Both the position numbers and the translations under genes were made by a program. A stretch of 18,965 nucleotides of DNA, from assembly GCA_015259235.1 (NCBI GenBank), contig JABZGM010000020.1, positions 1-18,965 on the forward strand. The letters are read 5' to 3'. The notes below the pieces were generated by a model. That model had not been told where the DNA came from. It searched no databases and saw nothing but the letters and a program-made list of their open reading frames with translations. This DNA is from Alloprevotella sp. GTDB taxonomy: Bacteria; Bacteroidota; Bacteroidia; Bacteroidales; Bacteroidaceae. Each line of letters opens with the position of its first letter. Within the stretch, counting starts at the first letter, position 1. Positions 7,758 through 14,848 of the stretch are shown piece after piece.

Positions 7758-7793
7758 AAGGCAGTGCCAAAACAGACGTTTTGGCACTGCCTT
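7758..7793. terminator. Bidirectional Rho-independent terminator
   Basis: A perfect 16-bp stem (7758-7773 with 7778-7793) surrounds a four-base AGAC loop. The right side continues TTTTGTTGT and the left side has AAAAAACAA, so a T-rich tail follows the stem on either strand. It lies between the convergent metalloprotease gene and the sulfatase-type gene and probably ends both. Confidence 0.95.
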
Positions 7794-7820
7794 TTGTTGT
7801 GTCGTGACCTCAATTTTCTT

Positions 7821-9755
7821 TCAGCGCAGTCGCAGGCGGTTGTCCTTCATGCGGTGTGTGAAATCTTGCAGGTAGGCTTTGAGTGTAGGCAACATGCGTT
7901 GCATCTCTGGAAGCTGCTGTGCAGAAAGGTCGTGCTTGAGTTGGGGATCCTTCGTTTTGTTGTAGAAACCGAGCACCTTCTCTCCATCAAAATGGAGCAC
8001 CCATTCGCCAGCTATCATTTGGTACATCTGACCAACGGAACTGACGGCAAAGTGTGGGGCAGAGGGAGAGAACACATTGTGCCCGAAACTGATCATTTTA
8101 GGCTGTTGCAAGTCGAGGAGGTCGAGGAGAGTAGGGAGGAAGTCGGCTTGCTGGAAAGTATTGTCCGAGGTGCCCACCCATTCTTCGCGAGCATCGTAGA
8201 AGAGGAAAGGGATGCTAAAATGCCCCACCGAGTTGTTATATTCTGGTCTGATGCCTGCTACGGCGTGGTCGGCGGTGATGATGAAGAGCGTATTGCGAAA
8301 CCAAGGTTGCGTGCGTGCCGTTTGGAAGAATTTCCGCAGCGACATATCCGTGTAGCGAATCAACGCGTGATAAGGCACTTCGTCACGTGGGAACACCTTT
8401 TCATAGCGTTGGGGAAGATGGAAAGGGTGGTGCGAACTGATGGTAAATTCAGTGGCAAAGAAGGGTTGGCGGAAGGTGCTGAGCTGATGTGCGAAGTATT
8501 GCAAAAACTCTTCGTCCCAAATGCCCCAACCTCCATCGAAATCTTTCGGGTTATTGTATTCGTCCATACCGAAATAGGTATCGAAACCCATCTTTCGAGA
8601 GAAGGCATCAAAGCCCATCGAACCATTTTGCGCATTGTGAAAAAAGGCGGTGTAGTATCCTGCGCGCTTCAAAAATTCAGGGAGTGCCGTCAATCCGTTT
8701 CCTGCGTAAGGCGAAGTGACAAATGGCTGCCCCGGACGTGTGATAGACCCGAAGAGTGCAGGCATGGCATCTACCGATTGTGTGCCGCAAGCATAAGCAT
8801 CGGTCATCACAAAGGCGTGAGCCAGCAGAGAGTCTACGAAAGGAGTGTAGGTGGGATAGTTGGGTATCTGACGATTTAAGCCGCCCACCCATTCTTTCGC
8901 CATACTTTCCCAGATAATCATCACGACATTGCGACCCTTGAAATGCCCACTCCATGCGCCGTCAGTGGTAGGGATGCGCTCAGAAGAGAAGTAGCGTTGA
9001 GCTTCCTCCTCAGAGAAATAAGTGTGAATAGGCATGGCAGTTTTTCCTGCCGTTCGCAATAGGGTGAAAGGGGTGTTGAGGACAAGAGCCTGTTGTTGAG
9101 GCTCGTTGCAATAAAGAGAAGCGTTATGTGGGGCTAGTGGGCGGAGGTCGCTAAATGTGCCACGGACACAGCCCATGGACAATACAGCTGCCACCACGAG
9201 CAAGCTGCTAGACACCAAGGCTTCTTTGCGTGCTTGCCAATGAAGCACTTTGACACGAGGCAGATGGTCTAGGACCATCCACACAGCGATGATGCCAATG
9301 GTGAGAAGGGTGATGGGGAGGAAGTCCCAGAGAAATCCCAAGAAGCGAAGAGGGTTTTCGTTGGAAAACTCGCGAAACACAGCCATTGTGGTGCGATTGA
9401 GTGTGAATCGGAAGTAGACCACGTCGGTCATGTTAGCCATCAAGCCCAAAATGTTGGGAATAAGGTAAGTCCATCGCAGTAAACGCTGTCCCCATCTCTG
9501 ACTGGTCCATCGTTGTGGGAGGAAATGCAATAAGAGCATGAGCGCATTGAGGTAGACTAATGCTGCCAAGTCAAAGCGTACCCCACCTCGAAAGGCAAGA
9601 AGTGTGGAGGAAAGGTCTTCAAGATGGAGCAAGTCGGCATTGTGCCAAAGAAAAATCACTCGTGCTAGAGTGAGCATCGCAAAGGCAAGCAGGAGTCGCC
9701 AAAGGAGCATACCATACTGGGAGATGCTGAAATGCGGAAGTCGGAGGTGTTTCAT
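7821..9755 (-). CDS. LTA synthase-type sulfatase-fold membrane enzyme
   Basis: This 644-residue inner-membrane protein has about five N-terminal helices (roughly 14-36, 58-80, 98-115, 145-165, 180-198) and a periplasmic sulfatase/alkaline-phosphatase-fold domain from about 272. Likely metal and catalytic residues follow the LtaS pattern: Glu283 in IIWES, nucleophile Thr325 in ACGTQS, and Asp496-His497 in ITADH. Such enzymes move phosphoglycerol or phosphoethanolamine groups onto envelope glycolipids or glycans; a Bacteroidales cell should not make lipoteichoic acid, so the true acceptor is unknown. I chose the ATG at 9755 (MKHLRLPHF); an ATG at 9800 in the same frame would put the start inside a hairpin. 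It follows ispG on the same strand. Confidence 0.88.
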   Translation of the reverse strand: MKHLRLPHFSISQYGMLLWRLLLAFAMLTLARVIFLWHNADLLHLEDLSSTLLAFRGGVRFDLAALVYLNALMLLLHFLPQRWTSQRWGQRLLRWTYLIPNILGLMANMTDVVYFRFTLNRTTMAVFREFSNENPLRFLGFLWDFLPITLLTIGIIAVWMVLDHLPRVKVLHWQARKEALVSSSLLVVAAVLSMGCVRGTFSDLRPLAPHNASLYCNEPQQQALVLNTPFTLLRTAGKTAMPIHTYFSEEEAQRYFSSERIPTTDGAWSGHFKGRNVVMIIWESMAKEWVGGLNRQIPNYPTYTPFVDSLLAHAFVMTDAYACGTQSVDAMPALFGSITRPGQPFVTSPYAGNGLTALPEFLKRAGYYTAFFHNAQNGSMGFDAFSRKMGFDTYFGMDEYNNPKDFDGGWGIWDEEFLQYFAHQLSTFRQPFFATEFTISSHHPFHLPQRYEKVFPRDEVPYHALIRYTDMSLRKFFQTARTQPWFRNTLFIITADHAVAGIRPEYNNSVGHFSIPFLFYDAREEWVGTSDNTFQQADFLPTLLDLLDLQQPKMISFGHNVFSPSAPHFAVSSVGQMYQMIAGEWVLHFDGEKVLGFYNKTKDPQLKHDLSAQQLPEMQRMLPTLKAYLQDFTHRMKDNRLRLR

Positions 9756-9788
9756 TGCGAAACGAAGTGTTGAGAGGGGAATAAGAGA

Positions 9789-9820
9789 GGTGGACAACAC
9801 TCGTTAGGGAGTTGTCCACC
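9789..9820 (-). terminator. Hairpin between ispG and the sulfatase-type gene
   Basis: Arms GGTGGACAAC (9789-9798) and GTTGTCCACC (9811-9820) are perfect complements with a 12-base loop. It starts 20 bases after the ispG stop when read leftward, and TCTCTTATT follows it. The T tail is poor, so it may be a partial terminator or an RNA stability element rather than a full stop. It argues against the long start of the next gene. Confidence 0.55.
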
Positions 9821-9840
9821 TAATTTGATGCGCAAAAGGA

Positions 9841-11709
9841 CTAAGATTCTTGCGAAGACGTTCCTTCGTTTTGTGTAGCCTTGTCGCTTTCGATGAGTGC
9901 CAACAAGCGGTCTACAGCTTCTGCCGTGGGAATGTTGCGCTCAACGCAGACCTTTCCGCGATAAAGGCTCACCTTGCCAGGACCTGCTCCCACATAACCA
10001 TAGTCAGCATCTGCCATTTCTCCAGGACCATTCACGATGCAACCCATGACGCCAAGTTTCAGTCCTTTGAGATGCGAGGTTGAAGCCTTGATGCGAGCTA
10101 TTGTTTCTTGGAGATCATAGAGGGTGCGTCCGCAACCAGGACAGGAGATGTATTCCGTTTTGGTCTGGCGCAAGCGACCTGCTTGCAGCACGCCAAAGGC
10201 AGTTTCATCGCGTTCTGCCAATCGAGAAGCGAGCATGATGCCATCGGTCAATCCATCCATCATGAGCAATCCCATGTCGGCTGCCGCTTTGATTTGGAAG
10301 TCCTCCTTCACCGTGTCGCCATATTGTTGGCAGAAGATGACGGGGTTGGTGAGACGTTCTCTCCACATTTCGTGAACAAGTGCGCGAAGTTCGCCGGCAC
10401 GATTGGCATGATTGCTTTGTGCAATCACCACCATCTCACTGTGTGCGCGGAGACAAGCCTTCACTTCATCGTTGAGTTGGGCGTAGCTCAAGAAAAGGAA
10501 CTTGAGCGGAGCAGGATTGCCCGACACAAACATGAGATATTGAGGCACGTAGGCAGGATAAGTGCCTTTTTCTCCTGTCCAGTTAGGCGCATCTACGATG
10601 GCAGCTGGCACGCGCGATTTCCAGTCTTGGGGCAGGTTGCCACCAAAATAAGCATAGTCAGCACGAGGTGTGCCGTTGCTGTGTGAAGGCTGAGGCAGAG
10701 AAGCATCCGCTTGGTAAGACACCACTATGGGAGTGTGCTTGCCACCGATGTTGAGCACCGAGCAGGTGGGACGACGTTGTGGGTCGAGCCAGTTGAATTC
10801 GGCACAAGGTAATGCAGGGATGTGGGGATGTCCGGAACGAGGTTCCAATACATAAGACGCTAGCTTGTACGCCACGGGTATCTCTTGTTCGGGAGCTTCG
10901 GAGAGTGACACGCGGATGGTGTCTCCGATGCCGTCTGCTAGGAGTGCGCCAATGCCGACCGCGCTCTTGATACGTCCATCTTCACCTTCGCCAGCTTCGG
11001 TGACTCCGAGGTGGAGGGGGAAAGACATACCCTCGCGCTTCATGGCATCTACGAGCAAACGCATGCTTTGCACCATGATTACTGTGTTGGAGGCTTTGAT
11101 GGAGATGACCACATCGAAGAACTTCTCGCGCATGCAAACGCGGAGAAACTCCATGCAGCTCTCCACGATGCCAGCAGGGGTGTCGCCATAGTGGCACATG
11201 ATGCGATCGGAGAGTGAACCATGATTCACCCCGATGCGGATGGCAGTGCCGTTTTCGCGGCAGATGGTGAGCAACTTCTTGAAGCGCGTTTCAAGACGTT
11301 GGAGTTCTGCGGCATATTCTTCGTCAGTATATTCCACACTTTTGAAGGTGCGTGCAGGATCAACGTAGTTACCAGGGTTGATGCGCACTTTTTCGATGAT
11401 GGTAGCTGCCAAATCTGCTACTTTAGGGTTGAAGTGCACATCTGCCACCAGTGGGGTGTGGTAGCCTCTGCGGTCGAGTTCAGCGCGGATGTTGCGAAGG
11501 TTTTCCGCTTCGCGCAGCCCTTGTGTGGTCAAGCGCACGAGGTCTGCACCAGCCTCAATGATGCGGATGCATTGTTCCACGCTAGCTTCCGTGTCTGTGG
11601 TCAGTGTGGTGGTCATGCTCTGCAAGCGCAGCGGATTTCCACCACCTATTGTCGTGTTTCCCACCTTCACAGCGTGGCTGCTTCGGGGGGAGTAGTTAAA
11701 AAGATCCAT
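9841..11709 (-). CDS. ispG: 4-hydroxy-3-methylbut-2-en-1-yl diphosphate synthase, long form
   Basis: IspG (GcpE) converts methylerythritol cyclodiphosphate to HMBPP in the non-mevalonate isoprenoid pathway, using a 4Fe-4S cluster. The 622-residue protein is far longer than the E. coli type (about 370) and belongs to the three-domain form known from Bacteroidetes, Chlamydia and plants: a TIM-barrel part (about 1-270), an inserted domain (about 270-500), and the cluster domain. Cluster ligands are Cys523, Cys526 (SCPGCGR) and Cys557 (GVMGCIVNGPGE), with Glu564 in the last motif. The start chosen is ATG at 11709 (MDLFNYSPRSSHAVKVG); the open frame upstream runs through a hairpin and lacks family sequence. 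It lies downstream of purE on the same strand, 140 bases away. Confidence 0.96.
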   Translation of the reverse strand: MDLFNYSPRSSHAVKVGNTTIGGGNPLRLQSMTTTLTTDTEASVEQCIRIIEAGADLVRLTTQGLREAENLRNIRAELDRRGYHTPLVADVHFNPKVADLAATIIEKVRINPGNYVDPARTFKSVEYTDEEYAAELQRLETRFKKLLTICRENGTAIRIGVNHGSLSDRIMCHYGDTPAGIVESCMEFLRVCMREKFFDVVISIKASNTVIMVQSMRLLVDAMKREGMSFPLHLGVTEAGEGEDGRIKSAVGIGALLADGIGDTIRVSLSEAPEQEIPVAYKLASYVLEPRSGHPHIPALPCAEFNWLDPQRRPTCSVLNIGGKHTPIVVSYQADASLPQPSHSNGTPRADYAYFGGNLPQDWKSRVPAAIVDAPNWTGEKGTYPAYVPQYLMFVSGNPAPLKFLFLSYAQLNDEVKACLRAHSEMVVIAQSNHANRAGELRALVHEMWRERLTNPVIFCQQYGDTVKEDFQIKAAADMGLLMMDGLTDGIMLASRLAERDETAFGVLQAGRLRQTKTEYISCPGCGRTLYDLQETIARIKASTSHLKGLKLGVMGCIVNGPGEMADADYGYVGAGPGKVSLYRGKVCVERNIPTAEAVDRLLALIESDKATQNEGTSSQES

Positions 11710-11750
11710 GAAATAGGGAGAAGAGTGATAGATTGTTATGTCTATGTAGG

Positions 11751-11789
11751 CAGACTCTGGTGTCTTCTTTTGTAAGTCACCAGAGTCTG
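11751..11789 (-). promoter_or_regulatory. Perfect 12-bp hairpin in the ispG leader
   Basis: Arms CAGACTCTGGTG (11751-11762) and CACCAGAGTCTG (11778-11789) pair without mismatch around a 15-base loop. It lies between purE and ispG, 42 bases upstream of the ispG ATG. No T run follows on the minus strand, so a simple terminator is not supported; an mRNA processing or leader structure is possible. Confidence 0.6.
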
Positions 11790-11843
11790 TATTTGCGTTT
11801 TGAAAATGCACTCAGCTTTTGTGGCACATTTCCTTTTCAGGTC

Positions 11844-11858
11844 AAGTGCTTAGCACTT
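11844..11858. repeat. Short palindrome centred on the purE stop
   Basis: AAGTGC and GCACTT flank the stop triplet (TTA on the plus strand, TAA for purE), forming a 6-bp inverted repeat with a three-base centre. It is too short to call a terminator. Confidence 0.4.
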
Positions 11859-12353
11859 AAATTTGTATTGTGTTGCTGCAAGTTCTTCGTTAGCTTTCAC
11901 GATTTTCTGCTTCAAACCGTCCTTGTAGTTGGCGAGCTTTTGTGCCACAGTTTCGTCAGAAAGGGCTATCATCTGCACCGCCAAAAGGGCAGCGTTGAGA
12001 GCACCGTTGACACCGACAGTAGCCACGGGGATGCCAGGAGGCATTTGTACGATGGAAAGGAGGGCATCCAAGCCATCGAGCATACCTTTGATGGGCACGC
12101 CAATCACGGGCAAGGTGGTGTTGGCGGCTATGACTCCAGGAAGAGCGGCTGCCATGCCTGCTGCTGCGATGATCACTCGAAGCCCACGGTCTTTAGCTTC
12201 GCGAGCAAAGGTCTCCACTTCGGCAGGAGTGCGGTGGGCAGAGAGCGCATTGATTTCAAAGGGAATCTCAAGTTCATCGAGAAGTTTAGCGGCTTTGTCC
12301 ATCACAGGGAGATCGCTAGTGCTACCCATGATGATGCTTACGAGTGGTTGCAT
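11850..12353 (-). CDS. purE: N5-carboxyaminoimidazole ribonucleotide mutase (PurE)
   Basis: PurE carries out a step of purine synthesis, moving the carboxyl group of N5-CAIR to C4 to give CAIR. The 167-residue protein has the class I layout: MGSTSDLPVM (9-18) for phosphate and ribose binding, SAHRTP (38-43) with catalytic-type His40, IPVATVGVNGALNAALLA near the end, and SIVQMPPGIP. The loop usually written AAHLPG reads AAALPG here, with Ala70 where the E. coli enzyme has His75. The start ATG at 12353 gives the normal N-terminus. It is followed on the same strand by ispG. Upstream, within 30 bases of the start, the coding strand has a run of seven C. Confidence 0.95.
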   Translation of the reverse strand: MQPLVSIIMGSTSDLPVMDKAAKLLDELEIPFEINALSAHRTPAEVETFAREAKDRGLRVIIAAAGMAAALPGVIAANTTLPVIGVPIKGMLDGLDALLSIVQMPPGIPVATVGVNGALNAALLAVQMIALSDETVAQKLANYKDGLKQKIVKANEELAATQYKFKC

Positions 12354-12375
12354 AAGAAAAAGAAATTATAGGGTT

Positions 12376-12382
12376 GGGGGGG
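12376..12382 (-). repeat. Seven-base homopolymer (C7 on coding strand) in purE leader
   Basis: The plus strand has GGGGGGG here, 23 bases before the purE ATG on the coding strand. Homopolymers of this kind can vary in length and change leader or promoter spacing, but seven is short. The rest of 12354-12504, the gap between purE and the PAP2-like gene, shows no clear promoter, hairpin or gene. Confidence 0.5.
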
Positions 12383-12504
12383 AATAATGACTAAGGATGT
12401 GTATAGGCTGTTCTAGAGAGGACATTGCCAGACGAGGAGGAGATGACTGCTGTGGATACAAGACATTTCCAGAGGAGTCAAGCACGAGCATGTGGACTAG
12501 TGCA

Positions 12505-13143
12505 TTAGAAGAACAGCACGATGCCCAGTCCGCAAAAGAAACCTACGATAACGCCAAATAAGAGTTCGCTGTAGTTGTGCATCTTCAGGATCATTCTACT
12601 GCTGCACACGGCACCAGAGAGCAAAATCGCCCAACAAATCCAGAAGGTTGCATCGAAGTGAAACACCAGAGAAAAGGCGATGATCATGCCAATTACGCCT
12701 CCCGAGGCAGCGGCATGGGTGGAAATTTTGATTTTCAAGTTGATCAGTGCGCAAACAATCTGAATGAGCAAGCCCGACATGATGACCGTGGACAGGAATA
12801 AGGGCATGCGATAGAGGCGCATGAGGAGAAAAAGGCTACTATAGCAGACAATGTTGATGATATAGGGCACAAATCTACGCTCGCGCTGGCTCATCTGGTG
12901 ACTGGTCCATCCGTTGATGGTGCGATACATGCGGATGGCGATGAGGGGAAACACCCACGTGAAGAGGATGACAATGCCCGCAAAGGCAAAGCGGTAGGCG
13001 TTGGGCAACTGATTCAGATAGCTAAACACCAATAAGAGTGTGACTGCCACCGTGGGAAGATAGAAGGGATGGAAAAGCCATGAAATGGTTTTTGCCGAAA
13101 GTAGCGCATATTTGTTGCGCAGCGATTGATGTGGGGTGGACAT
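12505..13143 (-). CDS. PAP2-like integral membrane protein
   Basis: The 212-residue protein has about six hydrophobic helices (roughly 28-45, 52-71, 94-112, 115-135, 145-180, 194-212). It carries a reduced form of the PAP2 phosphatase signature: SQRERRFVP (85-93) in the place of motif 1, STHAAASGG (141-149) in the place of motif 2, and SR (182-183) with His189 and Glu193 spaced as in motif 3 (SRxxxxxH). This suggests a lipid or isoprenoid diphosphate phosphatase-type site at the outer face of the inner membrane; activity is not proven because motif 1 lacks the usual KxxxxxxRP form. It follows rpoN on the same strand after 50 bases and is likely co-transcribed. Confidence 0.75.
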   Translation of the reverse strand: MSTPHQSLRNKYALLSAKTISWLFHPFYLPTVAVTLLLVFSYLNQLPNAYRFAFAGIVILFTWVFPLIAIRMYRTINGWTSHQMSQRERRFVPYIINIVCYSSLFLLMRLYRMPLFLSTVIMSGLLIQIVCALINLKIKISTHAAASGGVIGMIIAFSLVFHFDATFWICWAILLSGAVCSSRMILKMHNYSELLFGVIVGFFCGLGIVLFF

Positions 13144-13193
13144 ATCAGGGAGTTGTTATGAAGAACGATGGGATGGGGTGGAGCAAATGGGGC

Positions 13194-14687
13194 TTATCTT
13201 CGCAGCCCAGCTTTGGCGATGCCCAGTTGCTCGCGATATTTCGAGACGGTGCGTCGTGCCACTTTCAGTCCGCGTTCGGCAAGTCGTGTTGCTACAGCCT
13301 CGTCGGAGAGCGGTTTGCGTTTGTCTTCGGCAGCAATAATTTCCTGTATTGCTGCCTTCACCTGGCGTGCTGCCACGGTTTCTCCATCGGCAGAGGTGAA
13401 TTGTGTGGAAAAGAAATAGCGCAAAGGATAAGTGCCATAGTCCGTTTCCACATATTTGGAGTTGATAGCGCGCGACACGGTGCTCACATCTATGTGAGCG
13501 CGCTCAGCAATGTCTTTAAGCACCATGGGGCGAATCAGACTTTCGTCGTCGTCATTGACGAAGAAGTCTTTCTGCAGTTCCACGATGGCTTCCATCACCG
13601 CCTGAAGAGTGTAGTGGCGGCGGCGCACACTGTCGATGAAAGATTGGGCAGCACTCACTTTTTGTCGAGCGTAGATGAATGCCTCCTCTTGACTGCGCGA
13701 CAGTTGTAGCGACTTCCCCTCTTGGGTGGCACGATCTTTTGCCGCACGGTGCATCACCAATGTTTCTGCAAAGGCAGGACTCACCCTCAGTTCGGGGAGT
13801 TGTCCGCGCTGTTGCTGCACAATGGGCGTGCCATCGCGGTCGATGGTGACGCGGAAGTCAGGCACCACGGTGGGCGCTGACGCATGGATGCCCTCAGACA
13901 ACACACTACCAGGACGCGGATTCAAGCGACTGATGTCGTGGCGGATGTGCTCCACATCCTCGTCTGTGAGCGAGAGTTTGGAAGCAATCCGATGCCATCT
14001 CGAGTGCATCAAATCGTCGAAGTAGCGGTCTACCACGATACGTGCTGGAGCATCGGGCGAAAGTTGGAGCAAAAGGCATTCTCTCAAATTTCTAGCACCG
14101 ATGCCTTTAGGCTCAAACTGTTGTAAGAGTTTGGCTAAGCGATTGATTTCTTCGGGAGTCGTGTCGATATACTCCTTAAAGGCGAGTTCGTCGCAGAGAG
14201 TTTCGTCATCTTTCGAGAGAAAACCATTTTCATCGAGTGACCCCACGAGATAGACCATAATTGCCATCTCATGTTCGGAAAGAGAAAGTTCGCCTATCTG
14301 TCGATAAAGTTCGTCATACGACGAATCTTCGCTACTGATTTGGCGTTCGCGTCCGTTGTCTTCCCCTCGATTGTTGTAGGCTTCGCGCAGGGTGTCGGGC
14401 ACATCGTCGAGGGTGCGGTAGTCGCCGAGTTCATCTTCTAGGCGCGCTGTTTCTCTTTCGCTATCGTTGAGACCATCTTCTGCGTCATTTCCCATGAATG
14501 CGGCATCGTCTGGGCTGTCGTCCTCGCTCACCTCGAGGGCTTCGTTGTCCAGTAGTTCATTTTGCAAGCGAGTTTCAAAGTCAGCCAAGGGCATCTCTAC
14601 GATGGTAGAGAGCAAAACTTGTGCGCTCGAGGTGTTTTGCACCTGTTGCTGTTGCTGAGAGTGTTGCAGTCCTTGGCGTTGTGGCAT
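13194..14687 (-). CDS. rpoN: RNA polymerase sigma-54 factor
   Basis: Sigma-54 directs RNA polymerase to -24/-12 promoters that need AAA+ activators. The 497-residue protein has the usual order: a glutamine-rich region I (about 1-52, including QQQQQVQ), an acidic linker (about 53-125), the core-binding domain (about 130-330, with ARNLRECLLLQL and SRLNPRPG), a helix-turn-helix near 395-412 (IDVSTVSRAINSKYV), and the RpoN box ARRTVSKYRE (477-486) close to the C-terminus. The ATG at 14687 (MPQRQGL) fits the family N-terminus; an ATG 12 codons upstream (14723) is possible. A promoter-like element lies at 14753-14760. It is divergent from the 7TM-HD gene. Confidence 0.95.
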   Translation of the reverse strand: MPQRQGLQHSQQQQQVQNTSSAQVLLSTIVEMPLADFETRLQNELLDNEALEVSEDDSPDDAAFMGNDAEDGLNDSERETARLEDELGDYRTLDDVPDTLREAYNNRGEDNGRERQISSEDSSYDELYRQIGELSLSEHEMAIMVYLVGSLDENGFLSKDDETLCDELAFKEYIDTTPEEINRLAKLLQQFEPKGIGARNLRECLLLQLSPDAPARIVVDRYFDDLMHSRWHRIASKLSLTDEDVEHIRHDISRLNPRPGSVLSEGIHASAPTVVPDFRVTIDRDGTPIVQQQRGQLPELRVSPAFAETLVMHRAAKDRATQEGKSLQLSRSQEEAFIYARQKVSAAQSFIDSVRRRHYTLQAVMEAIVELQKDFFVNDDDESLIRPMVLKDIAERAHIDVSTVSRAINSKYVETDYGTYPLRYFFSTQFTSADGETVAARQVKAAIQEIIAAEDKRKPLSDEAVATRLAERGLKVARRTVSKYREQLGIAKAGLRR

Positions 14688-14752
14688 AGAGAAATAGGAG
14701 CTTTTGAGAGAAACATTGAGCAACTGTCAAGAAACAGTGCTTGGATGTACTG

Positions 14753-14760
14753 CAAATTTA
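14753..14760 (-). promoter_or_regulatory. Bacteroidetes -7 promoter element for rpoN
   Basis: The minus strand reads TAAATTTG, followed by C, which matches TAnnTTTG. Transcription would begin near 14746, leaving a leader of about 60 bases to the chosen start at 14687. No clear TTTG -33 box lies at normal spacing. Confidence 0.55.
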
Positions 14761-14805
14761 CTAAGTTTTTTGCGATAGAGGCTCTAATTCTTCGAAAAAT
14801 AGTAG

Positions 14806-14813
14806 TAACTTTG
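14806..14813 (+). promoter_or_regulatory. Bacteroidetes -7 promoter element for the 7TM-HD gene
   Basis: TAACTTTG followed by C matches TAnnTTTG and sits 35 bases before the ATG at 14849. It diverges from the rpoN element 45 bases to the left. A -33 TTTG at the usual distance is not obvious. Confidence 0.6.
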
Positions 14814-14848
14814 CCCATACATCGCCATGTGCCTCTATATCACTCCCT

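Noticed and set aside
7689..8879. Plus-strand open frame of 396 codons opposite the sulfatase-type gene
   Set aside because: It runs across the bidirectional terminator and the antisense of a gene with a clear active-site pattern. The translated sequence has no recognised domain.
11710..11811. Longer N-terminus for IspG starting at 11811
   Set aside because: The added 34 residues contain the hairpin arms and do not resemble IspG; MDLFNYSPR at 11709 does.
11733..12371. Plus-strand open frame of 212 codons across purE
   Set aside because: purE on the opposite strand is an unambiguous family member, and the frame begins in the ispG leader hairpin region.
13080..13709. Plus-strand open frame of 209 codons opposite the end of rpoN
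   Set aside because: The rpoN C-terminus, including the RpoN box, is intact on the other strand; this frame has no motif.
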